From NCBI RefSeq assembly GCF_000241955.1, contig NC_016818.1:992001-1056000 (forward strand): a stretch of 64,000 nt of DNA. The letters run 5' to 3'. A model generated the notes under the pieces. It did no database searches. It had not been told where the DNA came from and worked only from the letters and a program-made list of their open reading frames with translations. Below, one piece after another: positions 58,133 through 64,000 of this stretch (within the stretch, counting starts at the first letter, position 1; each line of letters opens with the position of its first letter). This DNA is from Rahnella aquatilis CIP 78.65 = ATCC 33071 (GTDB taxonomy: Bacteria; Pseudomonadota; Gammaproteobacteria; Enterobacterales; Enterobacteriaceae). The position numbers were made by a program, and so were the translations under genes.

Positions 58133-59280
58133 AGGCGCTCCGCAGCAGCGTCCAGCGTGGCTTCCTGTTTGGCGAAGCACAGCCGGATCAGTTTATGTGG
58201 GAAAGGCGCGGCGCAGAAGACCGACATCGGAATGGCTGCTACGCCCACATGTTCAGTCAGCCAGTGGCAGAATGCCACATCGTCTAAATCGGAAACCTCA
58301 CTGTAATCGACCAGCAGGAAATAGGTGCCCTGACCCGTTAAGACCTTCAGGCGACTGTTGGCCAGCCCTTGTGCGAGACGGTCGCGTTTAGCCTGATAAA
58401 AGGCCGGTAACTCCTGCCAGTGTTCAGGCGCTTCACGCAGCATATCCGCCAGCGCCAGCTGAACCGGCGTGGTGACAGAAAATGTCAGATACTGGTGAAC
58501 CTTGCGCAGTTCTGCGCTGATTATCGCTGGTGCCACGCAGTACCCCACGCGCCAGCCGGTCATGTGATAGGTTTTGCCGAACGATGACACCGCAATGGCG
58601 CGCTGACGCAGCTCCGGATGTCGCAGCACGCTGGCGTGACCTTCCGGCGCAAAACAGATGTGCTCATACACTTCATCGCTCAGCACGAAAATGTGCTTAT
58701 CCGCAATGCTCTGCCAGAGCTGTTCAACGTCGCTGTGGCGCCAGACGGTAGCCGACGGGTTGTGCGGCGTGTTGATGATCACAAGCCTGGTGCGGTCGGT
58801 AATCTGATCGGCGAATTCCGCCCAGTTCACCCTGAACTCCGGGGGTTGCAACTGAATGCGTTTCATCACGCCGCCTGCCAGTTCTACTGCCGGGGCGTAG
58901 CTGTCGTAACTGGGATCGAAAGCAATCACTTCATCGCCTTTCGACACCAGCGCGGTGATGGCGATATACAGCGATTCTGTCGCGCCCGCCGTGATGGTGA
59001 TGTCGGTACTGGCGTCCGGTGCATAGCCATAAATCTGCTCTGTTTTCGCGGCAATGGCTTCACGCAACTGCGCCGTGCCAGTCATGGGGGCGTACTGGTT
59101 TGCGCCCTGACTGACGTGATAAGCCAGACGGTTTCTCAGGTATTCGGGGCCGTCGAAATCAGGAAAGCCCTGCGACAGGTTAATCGCATTATGTTTCTGC
59201 GCCAGCGCACTCATTTGGGTGAAAATCGTAGTGCCTAATGCCGGAAGTTTACTTTCGGGGATCAATGCTGCTGTGCTCAT
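58120..59280 (-). CDS. ybdL: methionine aminotransferase (YbdL type)
   Basis: The 386-residue class I PLP aminotransferase is of the YbdL type, which prefers methionine. It should make methionine from 4-methylthio-2-oxobutyrate, the last step of methionine salvage, probably with glutamine as donor and YafV removing the amide product. Signatures are NLSQGFPDFDGP, NTPHNPSATVW and the PLP Lys in VSSFGKTYHMTGWRVGY (about residue 236). It is divergent from mtnBCD across shared MetJ boxes. Confidence 0.92.
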   Translation of the reverse strand: MSTAALIPESKLPALGTTIFTQMSALAQKHNAINLSQGFPDFDGPEYLRNRLAYHVSQGANQYAPMTGTAQLREAIAAKTEQIYGYAPDASTDITITAGATESLYIAITALVSKGDEVIAFDPSYDSYAPAVELAGGVMKRIQLQPPEFRVNWAEFADQITDRTRLVIINTPHNPSATVWRHSDVEQLWQSIADKHIFVLSDEVYEHICFAPEGHASVLRHPELRQRAIAVSSFGKTYHMTGWRVGYCVAPAIISAELRKVHQYLTFSVTTPVQLALADMLREAPEHWQELPAFYQAKRDRLAQGLANSRLKVLTGQGTYFLLVDYSEVSDLDDVAFCHWLTEHVGVAAIPMSVFCAAPFPHKLIRLCFAKQEATLDAAAERLCQL

Positions 59281-59378
59281 GGCGGGTCAGTACTCCTGGA
59301 CCGTTGACCTGACAGGCGTCAGGTGTGCAAATAGCGATGTTGCTCACAATATAACACGATGTTAATATTTGGCAATCG

Positions 59379-59394
59379 AGACGCTTAGATGGCT
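59379..59394. promoter_or_regulatory. candidate tandem MetJ boxes between ybdL and mtnB
   Basis: AGACGCTT (59379-59386) and AGATGGCT (59387-59394) each match six of eight bases of the met box AGACGTCT and are directly adjacent, the arrangement MetJ needs. The site lies in the divergent ybdL/mtnB promoter region. Confidence 0.65.
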
Positions 59395-59499
59395 AAATGC
59401 CAATTCGGTCTAAGCCGCAACACATTGAATATATCGCGGTAAATAGCGTCAGTTTCAGTCCGAACTCCGTCCCTCAACGCACAGCTTTTCAGGAATACG

Positions 59500-60114
59500 A
59501 TGACAGAGAATTTGCAACTGGGCGCGCTGCTGGCGGCCTGTCACTGGATTGGACAGAAGGGCTGGAGCCCGGCGACGGGCGGCAATATGTCTGTGCGCGA
59601 AGGCGAGGCACATTGCCTGATCACCGAATCAGGGAAAGACAAAGGATCACTGACTGCAGACGATTTCCTGCTGGTGGAGCTGGAAAGCGGCCTTGCGCCC
59701 AGCGGACGTCGTCCTTCTGCGGAAACCGGCCTGCACACTATGCTGTATTCCCGCTATCCTGAAACAGGCGCGGTGCTGCATACCCATTCGGTCAATTCGA
59801 CGGTGCTATCGCGGGTTGAGCGCAGCGGCGCGCTGGTGCTGGAAGGCTACGAGATGCAGAAATCGCTCAGCGGCCAGACCTCGCACCTCGATCAGGTGGT
59901 GATCCCGATTTTCGACAACAGCCAGGATATTCCTGCGCTGGCGCAGAAAATTATTGCGTCAGCAGAGCACACGCCGTTGCAGTATGGTTTTCTGCTGCGC
60001 GGCCACGGGCTGACGTGCTGGGGGAGGGATGTGGCCGAAGCGCGCCGCCATCTGGAAGGGCTGGAATTTCTGTTCCAGTGTGAACTGCAACGTCGCCTGC
60101 TGGAGGCCAAATGA
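59500..60114 (+). CDS. mtnB: methylthioribulose-1-phosphate dehydratase
   Basis: MtnB dehydrates 5-methylthioribulose 1-phosphate to the 2,3-diketo intermediate. The 204-residue class II aldolase-fold protein has the zinc ligands in [11 protein letters not shown] (about residues 90-100) and [11 protein letters not shown] (about 167), and [13 protein letters not shown] near the N-terminus. It overlaps mtnC by four bases. Confidence 0.94.
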   Translation: MTENLQLGALLAACHWIGQKGWSPATGGNMSVREGEAHCLITESGKDKGSLTADDFLLVELESGLAPSGRRPSAETGLHTMLYSRYPETGAVLHTHSVNSTVLSRVERSGALVLEGYEMQKSLSGQTSHLDQVVIPIFDNSQDIPALAQKIIASAEHTPLQYGFLLRGHGLTCWGRDVAEARRHLEGLEFLFQCELQRRLLEAK

Positions 60115-60797
60115 TCCGCGCCATTGTCACTGATATTGAAGGTACCACCACGGATATCCGTTTTGTGCATCAGGTATTATTCCCGTATGCCCGGCAGCGT
60201 CTCGCCGAATTCCTGCGTCATCAGCATGAACAACCTGAGGTGGCAGCCGCGCTGGAAACCTTACGCGCTGAAATCGACCGGCCACAGGCCAGTGTCGAGG
60301 CGCTGATTGAACAACTCTTTACCTACATGGACAACGATGTCAAATCGACGTCGCTGAAAGTGTTGCAGGGCATCATCTGGCGTACAGGCTATGAGAACGG
60401 CGATTTTCGCGGACATCTGTATGCCGACGTCGCGCCGCAACTGGAAGCGTGGAAAGCGGAAGGTCTGCAACTTTGCGTCTATTCCTCGGGTTCGGTGGAT
60501 GCGCAAAAGCTGCTGTTTGGCTACAGCGATGCCGGTGATTTAACGCCGTTGTTCAGCGGGTATTTCGATACCCGCGTGGGTGCCAAGCGTGAAACGGAGT
60601 CGTATCAGAACATCGCTGAACAACTGATATTGCCGCCGCAGGATTTACTGTTTTTATCGGACATCCGTCAGGAGCTGGACGCCGCGCGCTTAGCGGGCTG
60701 GCATACCTGTCAGCTGATCCGCGATGACGCTGACGACCTCAGCGATCACCTGCAGGTTAATCGTTTTGATCAGATAGCCTTAGAAACATTCTTATAA
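60111..60797 (+). CDS. mtnC: enolase-phosphatase of methionine salvage
   Basis: The 228-residue HAD-family enzyme enolises and then dephosphorylates the diketo intermediate. It has the nucleophile and metal Asp/Glu in [11 protein letters not shown] (residues 6-16), [16 protein letters not shown] (about 124-139) and the acidic [13 protein letters not shown] motif. It is the second gene of mtnBCD. Confidence 0.95.
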   Translation: MIRAIVTDIEGTTTDIRFVHQVLFPYARQRLAEFLRHQHEQPEVAAALETLRAEIDRPQASVEALIEQLFTYMDNDVKSTSLKVLQGIIWRTGYENGDFRGHLYADVAPQLEAWKAEGLQLCVYSSGSVDAQKLLFGYSDAGDLTPLFSGYFDTRVGAKRETESYQNIAEQLILPPQDLLFLSDIRQELDAARLAGWHTCQLIRDDADDLSDHLQVNRFDQIALETFL

Positions 60798-60808
60798 GAG
60801 GGTTGACC

Positions 60809-61354
60809 ATGAGTGCATTAACGATTTTTAGTGACCAGGATCCTTGCGCACCGTTGTGGGAAAGCCGCGACGGCGACGCGATCGCCGCCGAACTGAGCAA
60901 AATTGATGTGCGTTTCGAACGCTGGCAGGCTGACCGCGATTTAGGCGAGAACCCGCAGCCGCAGGACGTGATTGCTGCTTATCAGCATGAGATCGACAAA
61001 CTGGTCGAAGAGAAGGGCTACCAGAGCTGGGACGTGATCAGCATGCGTCCGGACAACGAGCAACGCGAGGTGCTGCGCACTAAATTCCTGTCCGAACATA
61101 CGCACGGTGAAGACGAAGTGCGTTTCTTTGTTGAAGGCGCAGGGCTGTTCTGCCTGCATCTGAACGGCAAGATTTTCCAGATCCTGTGCGAGAAAAACGA
61201 TCTGATTTCCGTACCGGCCAACACCCGCCACTGGTTTGATATGGGCGGCTCTCCGTCATTCACCGCAATCCGCGTTTTCGATAATCCCGAAGGGTGGGTG
61301 GCGCATTTTACCGGCGATAAGATTGCCGATGCGTACCCGAGAATGGGTGAGTAA
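60809..61354 (+). CDS. mtnD: acireductone dioxygenase
   Basis: MtnD oxidises acireductone; the iron form gives the methionine keto-acid precursor. The 181-residue cupin has metal ligands in [12 protein letters not shown] (about residues 96-107) and in NTRHWFDMG (about 137-145). ATG 60809 has GAGGG seven bases upstream; an in-frame TTG six bases earlier is less likely. A terminator follows. Confidence 0.95.
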   Translation: MSALTIFSDQDPCAPLWESRDGDAIAAELSKIDVRFERWQADRDLGENPQPQDVIAAYQHEIDKLVEEKGYQSWDVISMRPDNEQREVLRTKFLSEHTHGEDEVRFFVEGAGLFCLHLNGKIFQILCEKNDLISVPANTRHWFDMGGSPSFTAIRVFDNPEGWVAHFTGDKIADAYPRMGE

Positions 61355-61374
61355 GGTTTGCGTACTGCAGAAAC

Positions 61375-61402
61375 AAAAAAACCACCGAAAGGTGGTTTTT
61401 TT
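61375..61402. terminator. shared terminator of mtnD and the divergent sRNA
   Basis: AAAAAACCACC-GAAA-GGTGGTTTTTT is a strong intrinsic terminator on the plus strand for mtnD. Because it is symmetric, it also ends the minus-strand sRNA of 61375-61470 with a U-run. Confidence 0.92.
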
Positions 61403-61470
61403 GTGCTGGTCAGGTTAGCGGCCTTCCCAGCGGGCTTCGTTACTGATGTAACGCAAGCGCAGACTAGCGG
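61375..61470 (-). ncRNA. TimR-like antitoxin sRNA
   Basis: A minus-strand promoter with TTGACA (61499-61504) and an AGACTA or TAGACT -10 (61477-61483), followed about 95 bases later by the terminator at 61375-61402, predicts an sRNA of roughly 95-100 bases. Near its 5' end is the complement of AACGCAAGCGCAGACTAGCG (61450-61469). That 20-base string recurs with one A-to-G change at 61597-61616 in the divergent mRNA leader; in RNA the change is a G-U pair, so a 20-bp duplex can form. This is the layout of divergent type I antitoxins (IstR-1/TisB, TimR/TimP). The 5' end is approximate. Confidence 0.72.
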
Positions 61471-61497
61471 GAGGGATAGTCTACTTTTTGAACTTAT

Positions 61498-61528
61498 TTG
61501 TCAAGGACCCAGGCAATGCGTGTATGAT
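61498..61528 (+). promoter_or_regulatory. divergent promoter pair for the toxin mRNA and sRNA
   Basis: The plus-strand -10 is TATGAT (61523-61528) with TTGTCA/TGTCAA around 61498-61504 as a -35 at 18-19 bases. The same bases on the minus strand are the TTGACA -35 of the sRNA, so the two promoters share one -35 region. Confidence 0.6.
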
Positions 61529-61580
61529 GACGCCGGGCCTTTACGCCGTCTTAGCAAACGGGCACCGGTTTCAGGAAAGG

Positions 61581-61655
61581 ATGTCCAACGACCGTCAACG
61601 CAGGCGCAGACTAGCGCTTGTTTTCACGGAGATATCACCGGTGGTGTTAACGTGA
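61581..61655 (+). CDS. possible 24-codon leader ORF in the toxin mRNA
   Basis: ATG 61581 follows AGGAAAGG and opens a 24-codon frame (beginning MSNDRQRRRRLALVF) that stops at 61653-61655, 24 bases before the toxin ATG. The predicted sRNA pairing site (61597-61616) lies wholly inside it. It may be a translated leader that couples to the toxin, like mok to hok, or it may be chance; only position and the ribosome-binding sequence support it. Confidence 0.35.
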   Translation: MSNDRQRRRRLALVFTEISPVVLT

Positions 61656-61679
61656 AGCGGTCTTTGCAAGGACCGCACA

Positions 61680-61799
61680 ATGAAACGGTACATCTGTATC
61701 TTTATCGTTGTCACCGGCGCGGCAATGTTTCAGGGCAAAGGAAGTTGGAGTATCTCCAATAATTTTCTCTCTGTAACAATTGACGCATCGGGCAAGTAA
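61680..61799 (+). CDS. TimP/RyfA-like small membrane toxin
   Basis: This 39-codon ORF (too short for usual gene finders) starts with MKRYICIFIVVTGAAM: a positive N-terminus and a hydrophobic core like a short Sec signal, followed by a polar tail ending in TIDASGK. AAGGA lies seven bases before the ATG, and a terminator follows directly. In Salmonella, TimP (the former ncRNA RyfA) is a 38-residue Sec-dependent inner-membrane toxin repressed by the divergent sRNA TimR; the size, signal-like start, long leader and divergent complementary sRNA all agree. The identity rests on this architecture, not on an alignment. Confidence 0.68.
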   Translation: MKRYICIFIVVTGAAMFQGKGSWSISNNFLSVTIDASGK

Positions 61800-61801
61800 G
61801 C

Positions 61802-61835
61802 CAGAAAGCCGTCCCGTAAGGGACGGCTTTCTTTA
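61802..61835. terminator. terminator after the small toxin gene
   Basis: AGAAAGCCGTCCC-GTAA-GGGACGGCTTTCT followed by TT is a 13-bp stem with an A/T-rich flank on each side. It lies between the toxin gene and the convergent lipoprotein operon and can serve both. Confidence 0.92.
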
Positions 61836-61840
61836 GGCCT

Positions 61841-62500
61841 TTAACGCATTGCCTGCTTACCATAATTTGGTGAGCGCGGGCCATACAGCAGGCCATCGGT
61901 CTGAGATGCACTCAGCAGACGGTAGCTGGTGAGCCCGGCGATATCATGACCTTTGTCGGAAATCGTGCTGGAGATTTGCTTCACCGCAGCCTGAACCAGC
62001 ATGCCGATGATCCCACCGTTATTGTTGTCATGTTCGCTGTCAGAGGCAGTGGCGTTACCTGTCCACAGCACTTTGCCATTGCGTAAATCCACCAGTTTGG
62101 CATTAGCGGTCACACGGGTTTCGCTGGAAACCACCATGTAAGTGCTGCCGTAGCTGGTGATATCAATGTAAAGCGCGGCATCCGCCCCGAAAATTTCACG
62201 CAGTTTGGCGGCGCTGACTGCACGGATATCTTCCGCACCGGTTATGCCGTTCTGCTTGAAAGTTTCCTCAACGACGGCCACCGGGAAGACATAGAAGCCG
62301 TCTTCAGCCAGCGGTGCGGTGACAGTAGAAAGCATGCTGTGGCTGGCATTCACATCCGGTGAATGGTTCACCGGTGGGAGCACCAGAATCGATCTCGGTT
62401 TGCTCTCTTTAAACGCGGTGTAATCGTAGGACGCTTTTTTCGCACAACCCGTCAGCAGTAACGTCAGCACTACCCCGGTCAGCAGGAATAAACGTTTCAT
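61841..62500 (-). CDS. GNA1162/DUF799-family lipoprotein
   Basis: The 219-residue protein has a lipoprotein signal (lipobox LLTGC, Cys19) and the DUF799 fold (SILVLPPVNHSPDVNA; VSAAKLREIFGADAALYIDITSYGS; VDLRNGKVLWTG), related to the TolB-N/CsgG-like anticodon-type domain. The family's role is not established. It is the last gene of a three-lipoprotein operon and overlaps the preceding gene by four bases. Confidence 0.87.
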   Translation of the reverse strand: MKRLFLLTGVVLTLLLTGCAKKASYDYTAFKESKPRSILVLPPVNHSPDVNASHSMLSTVTAPLAEDGFYVFPVAVVEETFKQNGITGAEDIRAVSAAKLREIFGADAALYIDITSYGSTYMVVSSETRVTANAKLVDLRNGKVLWTGNATASDSEHDNNNGGIIGMLVQAAVKQISSTISDKGHDIAGLTSYRLLSASQTDGLLYGPRSPNYGKQAMR

Positions 62501-62874
62501 TTAACTCTCCCTTTATTTTTCAGCAGGAAATCCATGTAGGTTGCTGACTCCGGAAATAAACTTTTCTCAGTATTGAATTCCTGGAATGCCAGATCGGTAT
62601 GACCGGTATTGGCATAAAGTAATCCCAGTTGCGCGTGCAGGCCAGGGGGAACGGCTTTACTGGTGGCGCGGGATTTTTCAATCGACTCTTTCAATGACGC
62701 GATTTGTTCTTCAGGACCGACTTTGTCTCCCTGATAATATTGGTATACCGTGGTCTGGTAATTGTCCCAATTATAAAGTGATTTATCTGTCTGCTTTGCG
62801 CAGCCCGCTAATAATAACGCTAAGGTAATAAGACTACCTTTTATCAGGGCGCTGTGGGTTTTACATACTGTCAT
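62497..62874 (-). CDS. DUF4810 lipoprotein
   Basis: The 125-residue protein has a lipoprotein signal with lipobox LLAGC (Cys24), then KSLYNWDNYQTTVYQYYQ typical of DUF4810, and a short TPR-like segment (PPGLHAQLGLLYANTGHTDLAFQEFNTEKSLFPES). It is always seen with CsgG-like and DUF799 proteins in such operons, so the three probably form one outer-membrane complex. Confidence 0.87.
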   Translation of the reverse strand: MTVCKTHSALIKGSLITLALLLAGCAKQTDKSLYNWDNYQTTVYQYYQGDKVGPEEQIASLKESIEKSRATSKAVPPGLHAQLGLLYANTGHTDLAFQEFNTEKSLFPESATYMDFLLKNKGRVK

Positions 62875-62892
62875 TTTATAATATCCGTATTA

Positions 62893-63564
62893 TTAATTAG
62901 CCGGACGCCATGCGCCGCTTTCAATTCCATTCACCAGATTATTCACCGCTTCGCGGATCGCTAAATCCAGCACTTTGCCGTTTAAGGTGGAGTCATAACT
63001 GGCCGTGCCGCCGAAACCAATAATTTCGCGATTGGACAGAGAATATTCGCCTGCGCCTTGTGAGGAATACACCACTTCAGACGTCTGTACATTGACGACA
63101 TTCAGGCTGACTTTGGCATACGCGATCTGCTGCTTACCGCGGCCGAGGATGCCCCATAGCTGGTTGTCGCCGACTTCTTTACGGCCAAATTCAGTCACAT
63201 CACCGGTGATGACGTAGTTAGCCCCTTTCAGGGTTTGTGCCTGGCCTTTAATTCCGGCTTCTTCTTTAATTTCCGCCATATTCGTGCGGTCTAATACATT
63301 GAAGCGGCCAGTTTGTTGCAGGTCGGTGACCAGTATGGTTTTAGACTGATTGCCCAGACGATCGACGCCGTCGGAGAAAATGCCACTCATATAGCTGGAG
63401 CGGTTATCGAATTTGCCGACTGAAATTGGACTGCGGGGACCATTATATTGGGTGTTATAAGACGCGACTTTCTGAACTTCTACCGTACGCGATGATTCTG
63501 TTGCGCACCCTGATAATGTGCCTGCCGCAATAATTGCCGACAAAACGAAAACTGATTTCCTCAT
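62893..63564 (-). CDS. CsgG-family lipoprotein
   Basis: The 223-residue protein has a lipoprotein signal (lipobox LSGC, Cys19) and the CsgG/HfaB fold (ISVGKFDNRSSYMSGIFSDGVDRLGNQ; VLDRTNMAEIKEEAGI; NYVITGDVTEFGRKEVGDN). CsgG itself is the nonameric curli secretion pore. This protein is shorter and no csgA/B/E/F genes are near, so curli export is not implied. It is the first gene of the three-gene operon and 18 bases ahead of the next. Confidence 0.88.
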   Translation of the reverse strand: MRKSVFVLSAIIAAGTLSGCATESSRTVEVQKVASYNTQYNGPRSPISVGKFDNRSSYMSGIFSDGVDRLGNQSKTILVTDLQQTGRFNVLDRTNMAEIKEEAGIKGQAQTLKGANYVITGDVTEFGRKEVGDNQLWGILGRGKQQIAYAKVSLNVVNVQTSEVVYSSQGAGEYSLSNREIIGFGGTASYDSTLNGKVLDLAIREAVNNLVNGIESGAWRPAN

Positions 63565-63822
63565 GTTACTATTCCTTGTCCATTTAATGTCTTATTAACG
63601 GCTAATAGCTGCCCGTGCCAAATTAAATTCATTTGACTTAATGCCATTGCAATATGATGAAACAGATATTTCACTTAAAGGCGCGAATTATCTCAATAGC
63701 CAGATTTACTATTTTCAGTTCCTAAAAACTGCCGCTGAAAAGGGAAAGTTGGCTAATAATAATCCTAACAGATATTGGTTTTCGATTTCCTTACATTTAT
63801 GGATTTTTCTTATCATTAGCTT
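63565..63822. promoter_or_regulatory. A/T-rich intergenic stretch upstream of the CsgG-like operon
   Basis: This 258-base stretch between the CsgG-like gene and the mtnA terminator must hold the operon's minus-strand promoter, but no convincing -35/-10 pair stands out. A 75-codon plus-strand frame here (63641-63868) shows no ribosome site or recognisable domain. Confidence 0.35.
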
Positions 63823-63847
63823 AAAAAAACAGCGCCCGCAGGCGCCA
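63823..63847 (-). terminator. terminator downstream of mtnA
   Basis: On the minus strand, GGCGCC-TGCG-GGCGC-type hairpin bases are followed by TGTTTTTTT, about 20 bases after the mtnA stop. Confidence 0.75.
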
Positions 63848-63864
63848 TATTATGAAAGTGTGTA

Positions 63865-64000
63865 TTAGCGTAAGGCCTGGCGGAAGACACCATCCCGAAC
63901 CTGACCTGGTGTGACCACGCCAACATCCAGCACCCATCCGCTGATTAATTCTGCCGGTGTGACATCAAACGCCGGGTTGTAAACCTGCGCATTGTCCGGT
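63865..64000 (-). CDS. mtnA: methylthioribose-1-phosphate isomerase, C-terminal part
   Basis: The frame enters from the right edge on the minus strand and ends with TAA (63865-63867). The 44 visible residues read [20 protein letters not shown], then [20 protein letters not shown] and ALR, the conserved C-terminus of MtnA (eIF2B-like fold), which turns methylthioribose 1-phosphate into the ribulose form. It supplies MtnB in the same salvage pathway. Confidence 0.9.
   Translation of the reverse strand, partial: PDNAQVYNPAFDVTPAELISGWVLDVGVVTPGQVRDGVFRQALR

Noticed and set aside
61680..61799. Hok-type toxin as identity of the small ORF
   Set aside because: It lacks the conserved Hok core (CE motif and RDG-like segment) and a Sok-type antisense overlapping the leader; the sRNA is divergent and pairs through a repeated segment instead.
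62893..63564. Curli secretion gene csgG
   Set aside because: The protein is shorter than CsgG, its partners are DUF4810 and DUF799 lipoproteins, and no csgA, B, D, E or F genes are nearby.
63641..63868. 75-codon plus-strand frame next to the right edge
   Set aside because: It runs through the mtnA terminator into the mtnA stop, lacks a ribosome-binding site and shows no domain.

Overview
The window is a chromosomal segment of an enterobacterium of the Yersiniaceae/Rahnella-Serratia type. Three things suggest this: the proteins closely resemble E. coli K-12 homologues, the gene order follows the E. coli tilS-to-yafV region almost gene for gene, and the accessory loci (aryl polyene, hpx purine catabolism, mtn methionine salvage) are of the kind found in Rahnella, Serratia and Klebsiella. 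The genus is an inference.

Conserved backbone, left to right: the 3' part of tilS, a small periplasmic cytochrome c, rof-yaeP (minus), yaeQ-arfB, nlpE, proS (minus), trmO-rcsF (minus), the methionine importer metNIQ (minus, behind MetJ boxes), gmhB, a complete rRNA operon (16S, tRNA-Glu, 23S, 5S) ending in tRNA-Asp (the aspU position), yafC (minus), yafD, mltD and gloB (minus), yafS, rnhA (minus), dnaQ, a second identical tRNA-Asp (the aspV position), and yafV. yafV is followed by a methionine-salvage block (ybdL-type aminotransferase, mtnBCD, and mtnA entering from the right edge).

Four accessory blocks interrupt this backbone. (1) 16.4-30.7 kb: a 17-gene aryl polyene (APE) cluster, almost every gene overlapping the next, placed between tRNA-Asp and yafC where E. 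coli has dkgB. It carries ketosynthases, a chain-length-factor-like protein, two ACPs, two dehydratases, a ketoreductase, an aryl-ACP ligase, a thioesterase, acyl/glycosyl transferases, an LolA/MMPL/lipoprotein export set and a phosphopantetheinyl transferase. (2) 36.6-38.6 kb: aguB-aguA (agmatine to putrescine), lying between the normally divergent neighbours rnhA and dnaQ. (3) 39.7-55.3 kb: a ureide/purine catabolic (hpx) island: NCS1 permease, GntR regulator, allantoin racemase, allantoinase, hpxWXYZ, RpiR-type regulator, ABC importer, aminotransferase, allantoate amidohydrolase, OHCU decarboxylase and HIU hydrolase. Together these cover 5-hydroxyisourate to allantoin, then allantoate, ureidoglycine and oxamate. 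Sigma-54 promoters, an NtrC-like site and GTATAC operators point to nitrogen and pathway-specific control. No uricase or xanthine dehydrogenase gene lies in the window. (4) 61.4-63.6 kb, between mtnD and mtnA: a compact type I toxin-antitoxin-like locus (a 39-codon membrane-peptide gene plus a divergent sRNA, resembling TimP/TimR) and a three-lipoprotein CsgG/DUF4810/GNA1162 operon.

The most interesting items are the TimP/TimR-like locus, with a possible leader ORF spanning the sRNA pairing site, and a protein at 55.3-56.6 kb that looks like the CTP-synthase glutamine-amidotransferase domain with both catalytic Cys and His replaced. The regulatory architecture of the hpx island and the APE cluster lacking a methyltransferase follow. 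No insertion sequence, prophage, integrase or CRISPR array was seen.
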